Source: CAVDHB01 sp963608705 (GTDB lineage Bacteria > Bacteroidota > Bacteroidia > Bacteroidales > Bacteroidaceae). From it: a stretch of DNA of 30,197 nucleotides. Location: the NCBI GenBank assembly GCA_963608705.1, contig CAVDHB010000047.1, forward strand, positions 1 through 30,197, read 5' to 3'. A program made the position numbers and the translations under genes. The notes below the pieces were generated by a model that made no database searches, was not told the DNA's origin, and saw nothing but the letters and a program-made list of their open reading frames with translations. Numbering within the stretch: the first letter of the stretch is position 1; every line of letters starts with the position of its first letter. Shown one piece after another: positions 5,743 through 13,190 of the stretch.

Positions 5743-7160
5743 TTGGCGAGAGAAGTTACTGATTTCAAATAACGGTATGCCTTTCCAAAATCGGGGATAC
5801 CATAACCATACACATTATCGGGAGTGTCCTTATTATCGGCACATCGCTTTACTATATCCTCTATCTGTTTCGCTGTACAAGAAGGGAACGCCTGCCACAG
5901 ACACGCCACCAACCCGCAGAGTATCGGTGAGGAAAAAGAAGTGCCGCTCCCGTGCGTGACTCCTCCGTTCACTCCGCAGACAGCACACCAACTTCCGAGT
6001 CCCACCACATCCGGCTTTACTCTTCCGTCCGCCGTGTTCCCCACGGCGGAGAACAAGGCCACTCTGCGGCTTCTGTCCACCGACCCTATGGTAAGAATGT
6101 GGTCGGCATCCGCCGGGATTGTGATTTTCTTCCAGTAGTTCGTCCCCGTGTTTCCCGCACTGCAACACACGATGATGCCCTTCTGTCCTGCCAAGGAAGC
6201 CGAACGGGAAATCATCATCTTCTTTCCGTCCATATCCGCATAGCGGAAATTCTGTGAAGGGTCGTCATAGCGGTAATATCCCACGGAAGTATTGATAATG
6301 TCTACTCCCACACTGTCCGCGAACTCAGCCGCCGCAGTCCAGAAGTCCTCTTCTGCCAACGACTCGGTTTGGCTGTCCTCGCTACGAAGCAGCCAGAAAG
6401 AAGCCTCCGGCGCCGTACCGACCAAGGCGTATGGCTCGTTCGCCGCCATACAGGACAATACTTTCATGCCGTGCGCATCCTCCGCATAAATATCCGACAA
6501 GGGATTGACAAAATCTCTTGTACCGAGAATCTTCGCTTTGCTTAACGCCTGAATCTTGTCGGCGTTGAAATAGCCTGCGTCAATCACCGCCACCGTCATG
6601 CCTTTTCCCTTGAAACCCGCCTCATGCAATGTACGGCCATGAAGCATATCTATCTGCGTCTGTCCTTCTCCATAATATTTCCGCTCATTATAACGATAAC
6701 GATTGGTGACAATCTTCGCCCTGTCCGCCGGTGGCAGGCGCAGAGAGTCCGGCTCCGTCCACACTTTCTTTTCGGCCTTGACGAAAGGAAGTGTACTAAA
6801 CCGTCGCAGAAGCGCGGTATCCCGTATGCTAACCAATACTGTATTATGCCATTTGCTCACGGCTGCTATGTCCGCACCAGCCTGACGCAGCTCCATCAGA
6901 TAGCCTGGATTCACAGGCAAATCTGTGGAATCCACCTTCAATCCCTGCCGTGTCCGACGGGCAACGGACTTTGCGGAAAGGAACTGCTCCGGCCTTTCAA
7001 GCGTATAAGGCGTACCTATTTTGTCTTTCAAATACAGCCGCACCAATAACTTACGAGGCGAAGAAGCATAGCGATAGACATCCTCCTGTGCAAACAACGC
7101 CACCGTCCACAGCCCGCTCATCCACAGCCATACAAAGAACAAAAAACATTTATTTCGCAT
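5739..7160 (-). CDS. Secreted S8-family subtilisin-like serine protease
   Basis: 473 residues. A signal peptide (about 1-24, ending LFAQ) precedes a propeptide-like region (about 25-165) and an S8 catalytic domain. The triad is D194 in VAVIDAG, H230 in DAHGMKVLS and S408 in GSGTSFSSP, with the oxyanion Asn N337 in CSAGNTG. All catalytic residues are present, so it should be active after export. There is no obvious type IX secretion tail: the protein stops soon after the peptidase domain. It heads the operon with xseA-xseB, an odd pairing of a secreted protease and a DNA nuclease. A good -7 element lies 29 bases before the start codon. Confidence 0.92.
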   Translation of the reverse strand: MRNKCFLFFVWLWMSGLWTVALFAQEDVYRYASSPRKLLVRLYLKDKIGTPYTLERPEQFLSAKSVARRTRQGLKVDSTDLPVNPGYLMELRQAGADIAAVSKWHNTVLVSIRDTALLRRFSTLPFVKAEKKVWTEPDSLRLPPADRAKIVTNRYRYNERKYYGEGQTQIDMLHGRTLHEAGFKGKGMTVAVIDAGYFNADKIQALSKAKILGTRDFVNPLSDIYAEDAHGMKVLSCMAANEPYALVGTAPEASFWLLRSEDSQTESLAEEDFWTAAAEFADSVGVDIINTSVGYYRYDDPSQNFRYADMDGKKMMISRSASLAGQKGIIVCCSAGNTGTNYWKKITIPADADHILTIGSVDRSRRVALFSAVGNTADGRVKPDVVGLGSWCAVCGVNGGVTHGSGTSFSSPILCGLVACLWQAFPSCTAKQIEDIVKRCADNKDTPDNVYGYGIPDFGKAYRYLKSVTSLAK

Positions 7161-7188
7161 TCTATACAGTCTATTCTCAATCGGATGC

Positions 7189-7196
7189 CAAAGTTA
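7189..7196 (-). promoter_or_regulatory. -7 element for subtilase-xseA-xseB
   Basis: Minus-strand TAACTTTG matches TAnnTTTG exactly, 29 bases upstream of the subtilase start. A weak -33 candidate (CTTTCG, 7217-7222) lies about 20 bases upstream. It is back-to-back with the plus-strand element at 7240-7247. Confidence 0.65.
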
Positions 7197-7239
7197 CAAT
7201 TTTTTCTTAACACCCACGAAAGAATCCATGAAAAGTTGC

Positions 7240-7247
7240 TACCTTTG
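7240..7247 (+). promoter_or_regulatory. -7 element for the MATE operon
   Basis: TACCTTTG matches TAnnTTTG exactly. Transcription would start near 7253, downstream of the ATG at 7228 and upstream of the ATG at 7276, so this site decides the start of the MATE gene. No clear -33 element is seen. Confidence 0.65.
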
Positions 7248-7275
7248 CCACAGAAACAGACAAGAACCCTTTTAT

Positions 7276-8658
7276 ATGTCAAAGCTGAATACAACTACAG
7301 AATTAGGTACCTTATCCGTGTGGAAACTGCTGAGGCAGTATGCCATTCCCGCCATCATCGCCATGTGCGTGACTTCTCTTTACAACATCATCGACAGTAT
7401 TTACATCGGCCAGGGTCTCGGCCCTTACGCCATCTCCGGCCTGGCACTTACCATGCCCGTAATGAACCTGTCGGCGGCGTTCGGCGCCATGGTGGGAATG
7501 GGAAGCGCCACCATGCTCTCTGTCAAGCTGGGACAGAAGGACTATGAGACGGCTCGCCTCATCTTAGGCAACAATATGATAATGAACATCTCCATCGGAC
7601 TCATTTACTCCGTGGTCATGCTCTGCTTCATGGACGAGATTCTCTCTTTCTTCGGCGCCAGCGACAAGACACTGCCCTACGCAAGAGACTATATGTTAGT
7701 GCTTCTTATAGGCAATGTACTGACGCAAAGCTATTTCGGGCAGAACGCCGTTTGCCGTGCCGCAGGATTTCCCCGTCAGGCCATGAACGCCACCATCCTT
7801 TCGGTCGGCTTGAATATAGTATTAGCTCCCCTCTGCATCTATACCTTCGGCTGGGGCATCGAGGGAGCGGCCATCGCCACTATCACTTCCCAGACTGTGG
7901 CTCTCTGCTGGCAGCTCACCCTCTTCAGCCGCAAAGACCGTATGCTGCGCTATGAGCGTTCCATCTTCAAGTTCGACAAGGACATCTGCCTCAACTCACT
8001 GGCCATCGGCCTTTCTCCATTTTGCATGAACGTCTGCGCCTGCGCCATCTTCATTCTGGCCAACCGCAGCTTCAAAGAATACGGAGGTGACCTTTCCATC
8101 GGGGCCTACGGCATCGCCAACCGTGTAGTGTTCGTGTTCATCATGATTGTGATGGGCATCAACCAAGGCATGCAGCCCATCGCCGGCTACAACTACGGTG
8201 CGGAGAAATACGACCGGGTGCGGAAAGTGCTGAAATACTCACTCATCTTCGCCTTCTGCGTCACCACCACGGGATTCCTTGTGGGGGAACTGCTGCCTGA
8301 GTACGTAGTACGGGCATTCACCACCGACCAGCAACTCATCGACCTCTCCAGCAATGGTCTGCGTCTTGTCATGCTGGCCTTTCCGTTAGTGGGCATCCAG
8401 ATGGTCTGCACCAACTTCTTCCTCTGCATCGGCCTGGCCAAGAAGAGCATCTTTCTCTCCCTCACCCGTCAGCTGTTATTCGTGATACCCCTGCTTGCCA
8501 CCCTGCCACCCATACTCGGCACGAAAGGCGTATGGATATCCTTCCCTTGCGCTGACGTGGTGGCTGTCATTGTCTCCTCCATCATGATGTACTTTGAGAT
8601 GAAAAAATTCAAACGGCGTGAAGAAGCACTCGCTTCCAGCACACCACAAAACACATAA
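7276..8658 (+). CDS. MATE-family efflux transporter
   Basis: 460 residues from the start MSKLNTTTELG. Twelve hydrophobic segments are arranged as two related halves, with MATE-type features such as SLYNIIDSIYIGQGLGPYAISG early in TM1-TM2, QAMNATILSVGLNIVLAPL in the middle, and MGINQGMQPIAGYNYGA at the start of the second half. Such proteins export cationic drugs or metabolites with Na+ or H+ exchange in the inner membrane. The substrate cannot be read from sequence. I prefer the ATG at 7276 over one at 7228 because the -7 element at 7240-7247 lies between them and because family members start close to the first helix. First gene of a three-gene plus-strand set. Confidence 0.92.
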   Translation: MSKLNTTTELGTLSVWKLLRQYAIPAIIAMCVTSLYNIIDSIYIGQGLGPYAISGLALTMPVMNLSAAFGAMVGMGSATMLSVKLGQKDYETARLILGNNMIMNISIGLIYSVVMLCFMDEILSFFGASDKTLPYARDYMLVLLIGNVLTQSYFGQNAVCRAAGFPRQAMNATILSVGLNIVLAPLCIYTFGWGIEGAAIATITSQTVALCWQLTLFSRKDRMLRYERSIFKFDKDICLNSLAIGLSPFCMNVCACAIFILANRSFKEYGGDLSIGAYGIANRVVFVFIMIVMGINQGMQPIAGYNYGAEKYDRVRKVLKYSLIFAFCVTTTGFLVGELLPEYVVRAFTTDQQLIDLSSNGLRLVMLAFPLVGIQMVCTNFFLCIGLAKKSIFLSLTRQLLFVIPLLATLPPILGTKGVWISFPCADVVAVIVSSIMMYFEMKKFKRREEALASSTPQNT

Positions 8659-8664
8659 CATACT

Positions 8665-9291
8665 ATGAATGAAAACTATGTAGTGACCATAGGCCGCCAG
8701 TTCGGTAGTGGCGGATACACCATCGCCCAACACGTGGCTTCCCGTCTCGGCATCAAGTTCTTTGATAAGGAACTGTTGGCTCTGGCCGCCAAGGAAAGCG
8801 GATTTCAAGAAAGCATCTTCGAGCAGAAAGACGAGAAGAAGAACCTCTTCGACTTCATCTTCTCCGCACATTCCGTCTTTGACAATGTGCATGCCCTCTA
8901 TGGCAACTGCCTGAGTGAGGAGAGTCTGTTCAAGGTGCAGAGCGATGTCATCCGCAAGGAAGCCGACAAGCAGTCATGCCTCTTCGTGGGACGCTGCGCT
9001 GACTATATCCTGCGAGAAAAACCACGGTTAGTGAACGTGTTCATCTCCGCCAATCCCGAAGACCGCATACAGCGTATCATGAAGCGTCTCTCCGTGGACG
9101 AGTCCACCGCCAAGTCCGCCATCGAGAAAGCCGACAAGCAACGCTCCTCTTATTACAACTATTACAGTTGCCACACATGGGGCGCCGCCTCCACTTATCA
9201 CCTTTGTGTCAATTCCTCCAACCTCGGACTGGAAGGCACCGAAGAATTCGTGACTGATTTCATACGCCGCTCCTTGCGTTTAGAAGCATGA
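8665..9291 (+). CDS. Cytidylate kinase-like family protein
   Basis: 208 residues. It begins VVTIGRQFGSGGYTIAQHVASRLG, the modified P-loop typical of the cytidylate kinase-like (AAA_26) family, followed by FFDKELLALAAKESGF and later LFVGRCADYILRE and VFISANPEDRIQRIMKR, the nucleotide kinase-like segments. It is distinct from true Cmk, which has a different N-terminal sequence, so the substrate is uncertain. It starts 6 bases after the MATE gene and its stop overlaps the next gene by 4 bases, so the three are translated from one message. Confidence 0.85.
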   Translation: MNENYVVTIGRQFGSGGYTIAQHVASRLGIKFFDKELLALAAKESGFQESIFEQKDEKKNLFDFIFSAHSVFDNVHALYGNCLSEESLFKVQSDVIRKEADKQSCLFVGRCADYILREKPRLVNVFISANPEDRIQRIMKRLSVDESTAKSAIEKADKQRSSYYNYYSCHTWGAASTYHLCVNSSNLGLEGTEEFVTDFIRRSLRLEA

Positions 9292-9776
9292 AACGTATCG
9301 GCATTCTCTCGGACACCCACGGCTACTGGGACGACCGCTACTTGAAGTATTTCGAAGAGTGTGACGAGATATGGCATGCGGGAGACATCGGCACGTGGGA
9401 GGTGGCCGACAAGCTCTCGGACTTTCGCACATTCCGAGCCGTCTACGGAAACATCGACAGTGGAGACATCCGCCGCTTTTATCCCCGCATCCTGCGCTGG
9501 AACTGCGAGGGTGCGGATGTCTTCATGAAGCATATCGGCGGTTATCCCGGACATTATGACTCTTCCGCCCGTACATACCTGTACGCCAATCCTCCGAAAC
9601 TTTTCATCTGCGGACACTCACACATCCTTCGGGTGAAATACGACCCGACCTTGAAGATGCTCTTCATCAATCCCGGCGCAGCGGGTACATACGGCATCCA
9701 GCAGGTACGAACCCTTGTCCGGCTGACAGTGGACAAGGCCGAGTTCAAGGACTTGGAGGTGGTGGAGCTGAAATAA
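9288..9776 (+). CDS. YfcE/MJ0936-type metallophosphoesterase
   Basis: 162 residues. All calcineurin-type metal motifs are present: GILSDTHG (D and H, residues 4-11), WHAGDIG (about 27-33), VYGNID (about 50-55) and the C-terminal CGHSH (about 107-111). Small enzymes of this group hydrolyse phosphodiesters in vitro with Mn2+; the physiological substrate is generally unknown. It overlaps the kinase-like gene by ATGA. Last gene of the set; a hairpin follows at 9798-9844. Confidence 0.9.
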   Translation: MKRIGILSDTHGYWDDRYLKYFEECDEIWHAGDIGTWEVADKLSDFRTFRAVYGNIDSGDIRRFYPRILRWNCEGADVFMKHIGGYPGHYDSSARTYLYANPPKLFICGHSHILRVKYDPTLKMLFINPGAAGTYGIQQVRTLVRLTVDKAEFKDLEVVELK

Positions 9777-9797
9777 GACTGGAAGCAGCCACCCCCT

Positions 9798-9844
9798 AAA
9801 AAACGTCACATCCACCTTCCCTATGCAGAGAAGATGGATGTGAC
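9798..9844 (-). terminator. Terminator between converging operons
   Basis: A 15-bp stem with one mismatch (9805-9819 with 9830-9844) encloses a 10-base loop. On the minus strand it is followed by six T (9798-9803), so it ends the TetR-fabG-pseudouridine synthase operon. On the plus strand only ATTATT follows, so it may act weakly for the phosphoesterase transcript. Confidence 0.8.
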
Positions 9845-9865
9845 ATTATTCTAAAGAGGCCTCGC

Positions 9866-10531
9866 TTATTGGAAACACTGCCAGAGCTTATCCTCGGGCA
9901 AGGGAGCCTCCACCTCTATTCTTTTCTTCGAGACAGGATGGATGAACCACACTTTACGGGAAAGCAAGGAAATGCCTCCGTCGGGATTACTACGGGGAAA
10001 ACCGTACTTTAAATCCCCTTTTATAGGACATCCCATCTTGGCCAACTGGCAACGTATCTGGTGATGCCTTCCCGTCTTCAAGTCAATCTCCAACAAGGTG
10101 TAGCGGTCGGATTGACCTATCACCTTATAGTCGAGAATGGCTTTCTTGGAATGCGGCACTTCCCTGTCATACGCATACGACTTGTTCTGCCTCTCGTTGC
10201 GTGTCATCCAGTTCACCAACTCTCCCTCTTCCTTTGCGGGCTTCTGTTTCACGATAGCCCAGTACGTTTTATGCACTTCGCCATTGCGGAACATCTCGCT
10301 GAGACGTGAAAGAGCCTTACTGGTACGGGCAAAGATGACCAGTCCGCTCACCGGACGATCCAACCGGTGCACCACCCCCAAGAACACATTGCCCGGTTTG
10401 TGGTACTTCTCTTTCAGGTATTCCTTCACGGTCTCTGAAAGCGGCTTGTCACCCGTCTTGTCCCCCTGCACTATCTCGGAACAGTTCTTACTGACAATGA
10501 CCAGGTGGTTGTCCTCGTAGACTACCTCCAT
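9866..10531 (-). CDS. RluA-family pseudouridine synthase
   Basis: 221 residues. The RluA/RluD catalytic motif HRLDRPVSGLVIFART carries the nucleophile Asp at D58, and later blocks LLEIDLKTGRHHQIRCQLA and GDLKYG match the family. There is no N-terminal S4 RNA-binding domain, so it belongs to the short RluA/TruC-like group that modifies rRNA or tRNA uridines; the target site cannot be assigned. It is the last gene of the tetR-fabG operon, 19 bases after fabG, and is followed by the terminator at 9798-9844. Confidence 0.9.
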   Translation of the reverse strand: MEVVYEDNHLVIVSKNCSEIVQGDKTGDKPLSETVKEYLKEKYHKPGNVFLGVVHRLDRPVSGLVIFARTSKALSRLSEMFRNGEVHKTYWAIVKQKPAKEEGELVNWMTRNERQNKSYAYDREVPHSKKAILDYKVIGQSDRYTLLEIDLKTGRHHQIRCQLAKMGCPIKGDLKYGFPRSNPDGGISLLSRKVWFIHPVSKKRIEVEAPLPEDKLWQCFQ

Positions 10532-10550
10532 CCCTTACCTCGACATAAAA

Positions 10551-11297
10551 TTACATATTCATTCCACCGTCTACCTGGATAACCTGTCCAGAGACGTAAG
10601 AGGACATATCGGAAGCCAGGAAAGTAGCCACATTGGCGATGTCTTCCACCTGTCCGCCACGGCGCAAAGGAATGGCGGAAATCCACTGTTTGCGCACGTT
10701 TTCGGGAAGAGCGGCGGTCATGGCCGTCTCGATGAAGCCCGGAGCGATGGCATTGGCGCGGATTCCACGAGAACCCATCTCCTGTGCCACAGACTTGGCC
10801 AAGGCAATCAGTCCAGCCTTGGAAGCAGCGTAGTTGCTCTGTCCTGCGTTTCCATGGACACCCACCACGGAAGCCATGTTGATGATGCTACCCTGACGCT
10901 GACGCATCATCACCGGCACACAGGCATGAATGAAGTTGAAAGCCGACTTCAAGTTCACGGCAATCACTGCGTCCCACTGTGCCTCCGTCATGCGGAGCAT
11001 CAATCCGTCCTTCGTGATACCGGCGTTGTTCACCAGGATGTCAATCGTACTAAAATCCTTATGAATCTCTTCCACCACCTTGGCAGTCTCCTCAAAGTTA
11101 GCCGCATTGGAAGCGTATCCCTTGCACTTCACACCCAGTGCGGATATTTCCTGTTCGGTAGCTTTGCCGTTCTCATCGATTTTCAAGTCTGTGAAAGCAA
11201 TATTCGCTCCTTCAGAAGCGAATTTCAAAGCGATAGCCTTGCCGATTCCACGGGCAGCACCCGTGATGATAGCTGTTTTTCCTTGTAATAATCCCAT
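10551..11297 (-). CDS. fabG: 3-oxoacyl-ACP reductase
   Basis: 248 residues, classical short-chain dehydrogenase. The NADP-binding motif TGAARGIGKAIA is at 12-23, NNAG at 90-93, and the catalytic set is S143, Y156 and K160 (YAASK). The C-terminus VSGQVIQVDGGMNM is typical of FabG. It reduces 3-oxoacyl-ACP in fatty acid elongation. KduD, also an SDR, was considered because kduI lies nearby, but the C-terminal and NNAGITKDGLMLRM segments favour FabG. It lies 7 bases after a TetR-type gene, so the regulator probably controls its own operon. Confidence 0.92.
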   Translation of the reverse strand: MGLLQGKTAIITGAARGIGKAIALKFASEGANIAFTDLKIDENGKATEQEISALGVKCKGYASNAANFEETAKVVEEIHKDFSTIDILVNNAGITKDGLMLRMTEAQWDAVIAVNLKSAFNFIHACVPVMMRQRQGSIINMASVVGVHGNAGQSNYAASKAGLIALAKSVAQEMGSRGIRANAIAPGFIETAMTAALPENVRKQWISAIPLRRGGQVEDIANVATFLASDMSSYVSGQVIQVDGGMNM

Positions 11298-11304
11298 TTT
11301 GGTT

Positions 11305-11928
11305 TTATATATTATTAGTTTGATGTTTGTCTGTTGCGTTTGACTTCACTTTTCCCAACGCCTTGGAGATAAACCTCGCCACGATTGGCTCGCTGGTCTC
11401 CGAAGTCAGCCCCCCTGAGAAACGCCCGCAAATATAAGGCACCTCAAGTCCTTTGATGCAATAGTGCGCCACGTCGGCAATGAGGTCGATGTTCTCGATG
11501 GCGAACACTCCCTTGAGCACTCCTTCCTTAAAGACACGGCGCAAGATGCGAATCTCGCTCAAATCAAATTTCTTGCGCACTCTCTCCACCAGCCAGATAT
11601 TGCGGAAGAACTCCGCCCGCAGGTTCCCGTTCCGTATCACCGTCTCCTTTATCTGGTCCAGGTGCGTGTAGATTAGCGAAAGCACCTTTTCTTCGGGCGG
11701 CATATTCCGTTCCGACACTTCCATCATGGTGTTCGTCAACCGCTCTAACTCCGACTCAATCACAGCTGAATAGACGTCATCCTTGTTTTTGAAATAGGTG
11801 TAAAGCGTCCGGCGTCCTTTTCCCGAAGCCAGCGCAATATCGTTCATAGTCGTGCTTTCCAGCCCCTTTCGGGCAAAGAGCTGGCGCGCCACGTCTACTA
11901 ATTTACTCCTTGTTTTAGATACAGCCAT
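11305..11928 (-). CDS. TetR/AcrR-family transcriptional regulator
   Basis: 207 residues. The N-terminal helix-turn-helix is clear: ARQLFARKGLESTTMNDIALASGKGRRTLYTYFKNKDDVY (residues about 14-53, given here only as family recognition). The C-terminal ligand domain is not assignable. It is followed after 7 bases by fabG, suggesting control of fatty acid synthesis in answer to a lipid-related ligand, which is inference from position. It is divergent from the BASS transporter gene. GTCAAT (11931-11936) and ATTGAC (11970-11975) in the intergenic region could be operator half-sites, but the 33-base spacing is long. Confidence 0.88.
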   Translation of the reverse strand: MAVSKTRSKLVDVARQLFARKGLESTTMNDIALASGKGRRTLYTYFKNKDDVYSAVIESELERLTNTMMEVSERNMPPEEKVLSLIYTHLDQIKETVIRNGNLRAEFFRNIWLVERVRKKFDLSEIRILRRVFKEGVLKGVFAIENIDLIADVAHYCIKGLEVPYICGRFSGGLTSETSEPIVARFISKALGKVKSNATDKHQTNNI

Positions 11929-11938
11929 GGGTCAATCG

Positions 11939-11946
11939 TATATTTG
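11939..11946 (+). promoter_or_regulatory. Possible upstream -7 element facing the BASS gene
   Basis: TATATTTG matches TAnnTTTG exactly, but no well-placed -33 element is present and it lies 137 bases before the transporter start. The nearer element at 12034 may be the true one. Confidence 0.35.
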
Positions 11947-12033
11947 CACCCGCGAATGTAAGAAAAAGAATTGACTCGCCCAAACACCGTCTCTTTATCT
12001 ATTGTCAAACACTCCAGTCTCCCGGAAAATGCG

Positions 12034-12041
12034 TACATTTG
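12034..12041 (+). promoter_or_regulatory. -7 element for the BASS transporter gene
   Basis: TACATTTG matches TAnnTTTG exactly, 41 bases before the ATG at 12083. The -33 region is not recognisable. Confidence 0.55.
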
Positions 12042-12082
12042 TGGGCGAATTGGAATGTTTTCCTCATAAAGGTAATTAAAGA

Positions 12083-13087
12083 ATGCAAACACAAAGAACA
12101 AAAGAGAAGAAAGAACACAAGTTCTTGAGATTTTGTAAAGAATGGACACTGATTATCAGCATGGTCCTGGGAGCCATCGGTTTCTTTATGCTCAAATACA
12201 TCGACATCCTCGCTCCTCTTCGGCATCCGGCGTCCGCGCTGTCCCACGGCATTATGCCCTATCTCATCTTCGCCATGCTCTTCATCACGTTCAGCAAGGT
12301 AAACTTGAAGCAATATTGCGTGAAGAGCTGGTATTTCTATGCAGTACTCATCCAGCTTGCCCTGGTGTTTGGCACGGTGTGGACAGTTTCCCTCTTCCCC
12401 ACCTGGGACGGACGTTTCGCCTTAGAAGGCGGCATGATTTGCCTTATCGCTCCCACCGCCACCGCAGCGGCGGTCATCGTGAAGAAATTAGGAGGACAAG
12501 TGCCCACCATTACCACCTACACCCTCATCTCCGGTTTCGTCACCGCCGTAGTCGTGCCGTTAGTACTTCCGTTGCTGCCGTCCCAGGACTTGCAGATGGA
12601 CTCTTCTTTCTCCTTTCTCGCCTTGTTCGGTGTACTTATCAGCAAAGTGTTCCCCTTGTTGATACTTCCCTTTATCGCCACACTGATATTACGGGAAGTA
12701 GCTCCCAAGCTGAATGAATACGTCGCCACGAAATCAAAAGACCTCGCTTTTTACCTGTGGGGATTCGCCTTGGTCATCAACATCGCACAGACGATACACG
12801 CCATCGACAGCTGCCACATCGACCTCCATCATATCTTGATGATCGCCATGGCCGGCCTTGTCGCCTGCCTACTGCAGTTCGCCATAGGCCGTCTGACAGG
12901 CCACGCCTGCCACGACACCATCAGCTGCGGGCAGGGAATGGGACAGAAGAACACTATCATCAGCATCTGGGTGTCACTCACCTACATGAACCCGATTACC
13001 GCCGTGGGTCCCGGCTCCTACGTGTTATGGCAGAACATCATCAACTCCGCCCAACTCATTCATAAAAGCAAAGAAGAGAGGGTTTAA
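12083..13087 (+). CDS. BASS-type (bile acid:sodium symporter family) transporter
   Basis: 334 residues with about nine to ten hydrophobic segments after a basic N-terminus. The segment CLIAPTATAAAVIVKKLGG and the late GMGQKNTIISIWV...NPITAVGPGSYVLWQNIINS resemble the conserved crossover helices of the BASS/BART superfamily, in which KdgT-like and bicarbonate or bile acid transporters also fall. The likely role is sodium-coupled uptake of an organic anion in the inner membrane; the substrate is not readable. It lies on the same strand as the PTS IIC-kduI pair, but that pair has its own promoter at 13109, so co-function is only suggested by position. Confidence 0.75.
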   Translation: MQTQRTKEKKEHKFLRFCKEWTLIISMVLGAIGFFMLKYIDILAPLRHPASALSHGIMPYLIFAMLFITFSKVNLKQYCVKSWYFYAVLIQLALVFGTVWTVSLFPTWDGRFALEGGMICLIAPTATAAAVIVKKLGGQVPTITTYTLISGFVTAVVVPLVLPLLPSQDLQMDSSFSFLALFGVLISKVFPLLILPFIATLILREVAPKLNEYVATKSKDLAFYLWGFALVINIAQTIHAIDSCHIDLHHILMIAMAGLVACLLQFAIGRLTGHACHDTISCGQGMGQKNTIISIWVSLTYMNPITAVGPGSYVLWQNIINSAQLIHKSKEERV

Positions 13088-13108
13088 AAAGGAAAAGACC
13101 GTAAAAGT

Positions 13109-13140
13109 GTTGGCGTTCACAGGAAAAAGGCCTATATTTG
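13109..13140 (+). promoter_or_regulatory. Promoter of the IIC-kduI operon
   Basis: GTTG (13109-13112) and TATATTTG (13133-13140), separated by 20 bases, match both Bacteroidota promoter elements. Transcription would start near 13147, giving a leader of about 45 bases. It begins 22 bases after the BASS stop codon. Confidence 0.75.
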
Positions 13141-13190
13141 TAGCGGGAATAAAACACAAGAATAAATAACTAATTAAAAATTACAATCAA

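Noticed and set aside
5833..6168. 111-residue ORF inside the subtilase gene
   Set aside because: It is a same-strand shadow frame of the conserved S8 peptidase, with atypical composition.
10551..11297. KduD in place of FabG
   Set aside because: An SDR near kduI was tempting, but its linkage is to TetR and the pseudouridine synthase and its C-terminus is FabG-like.
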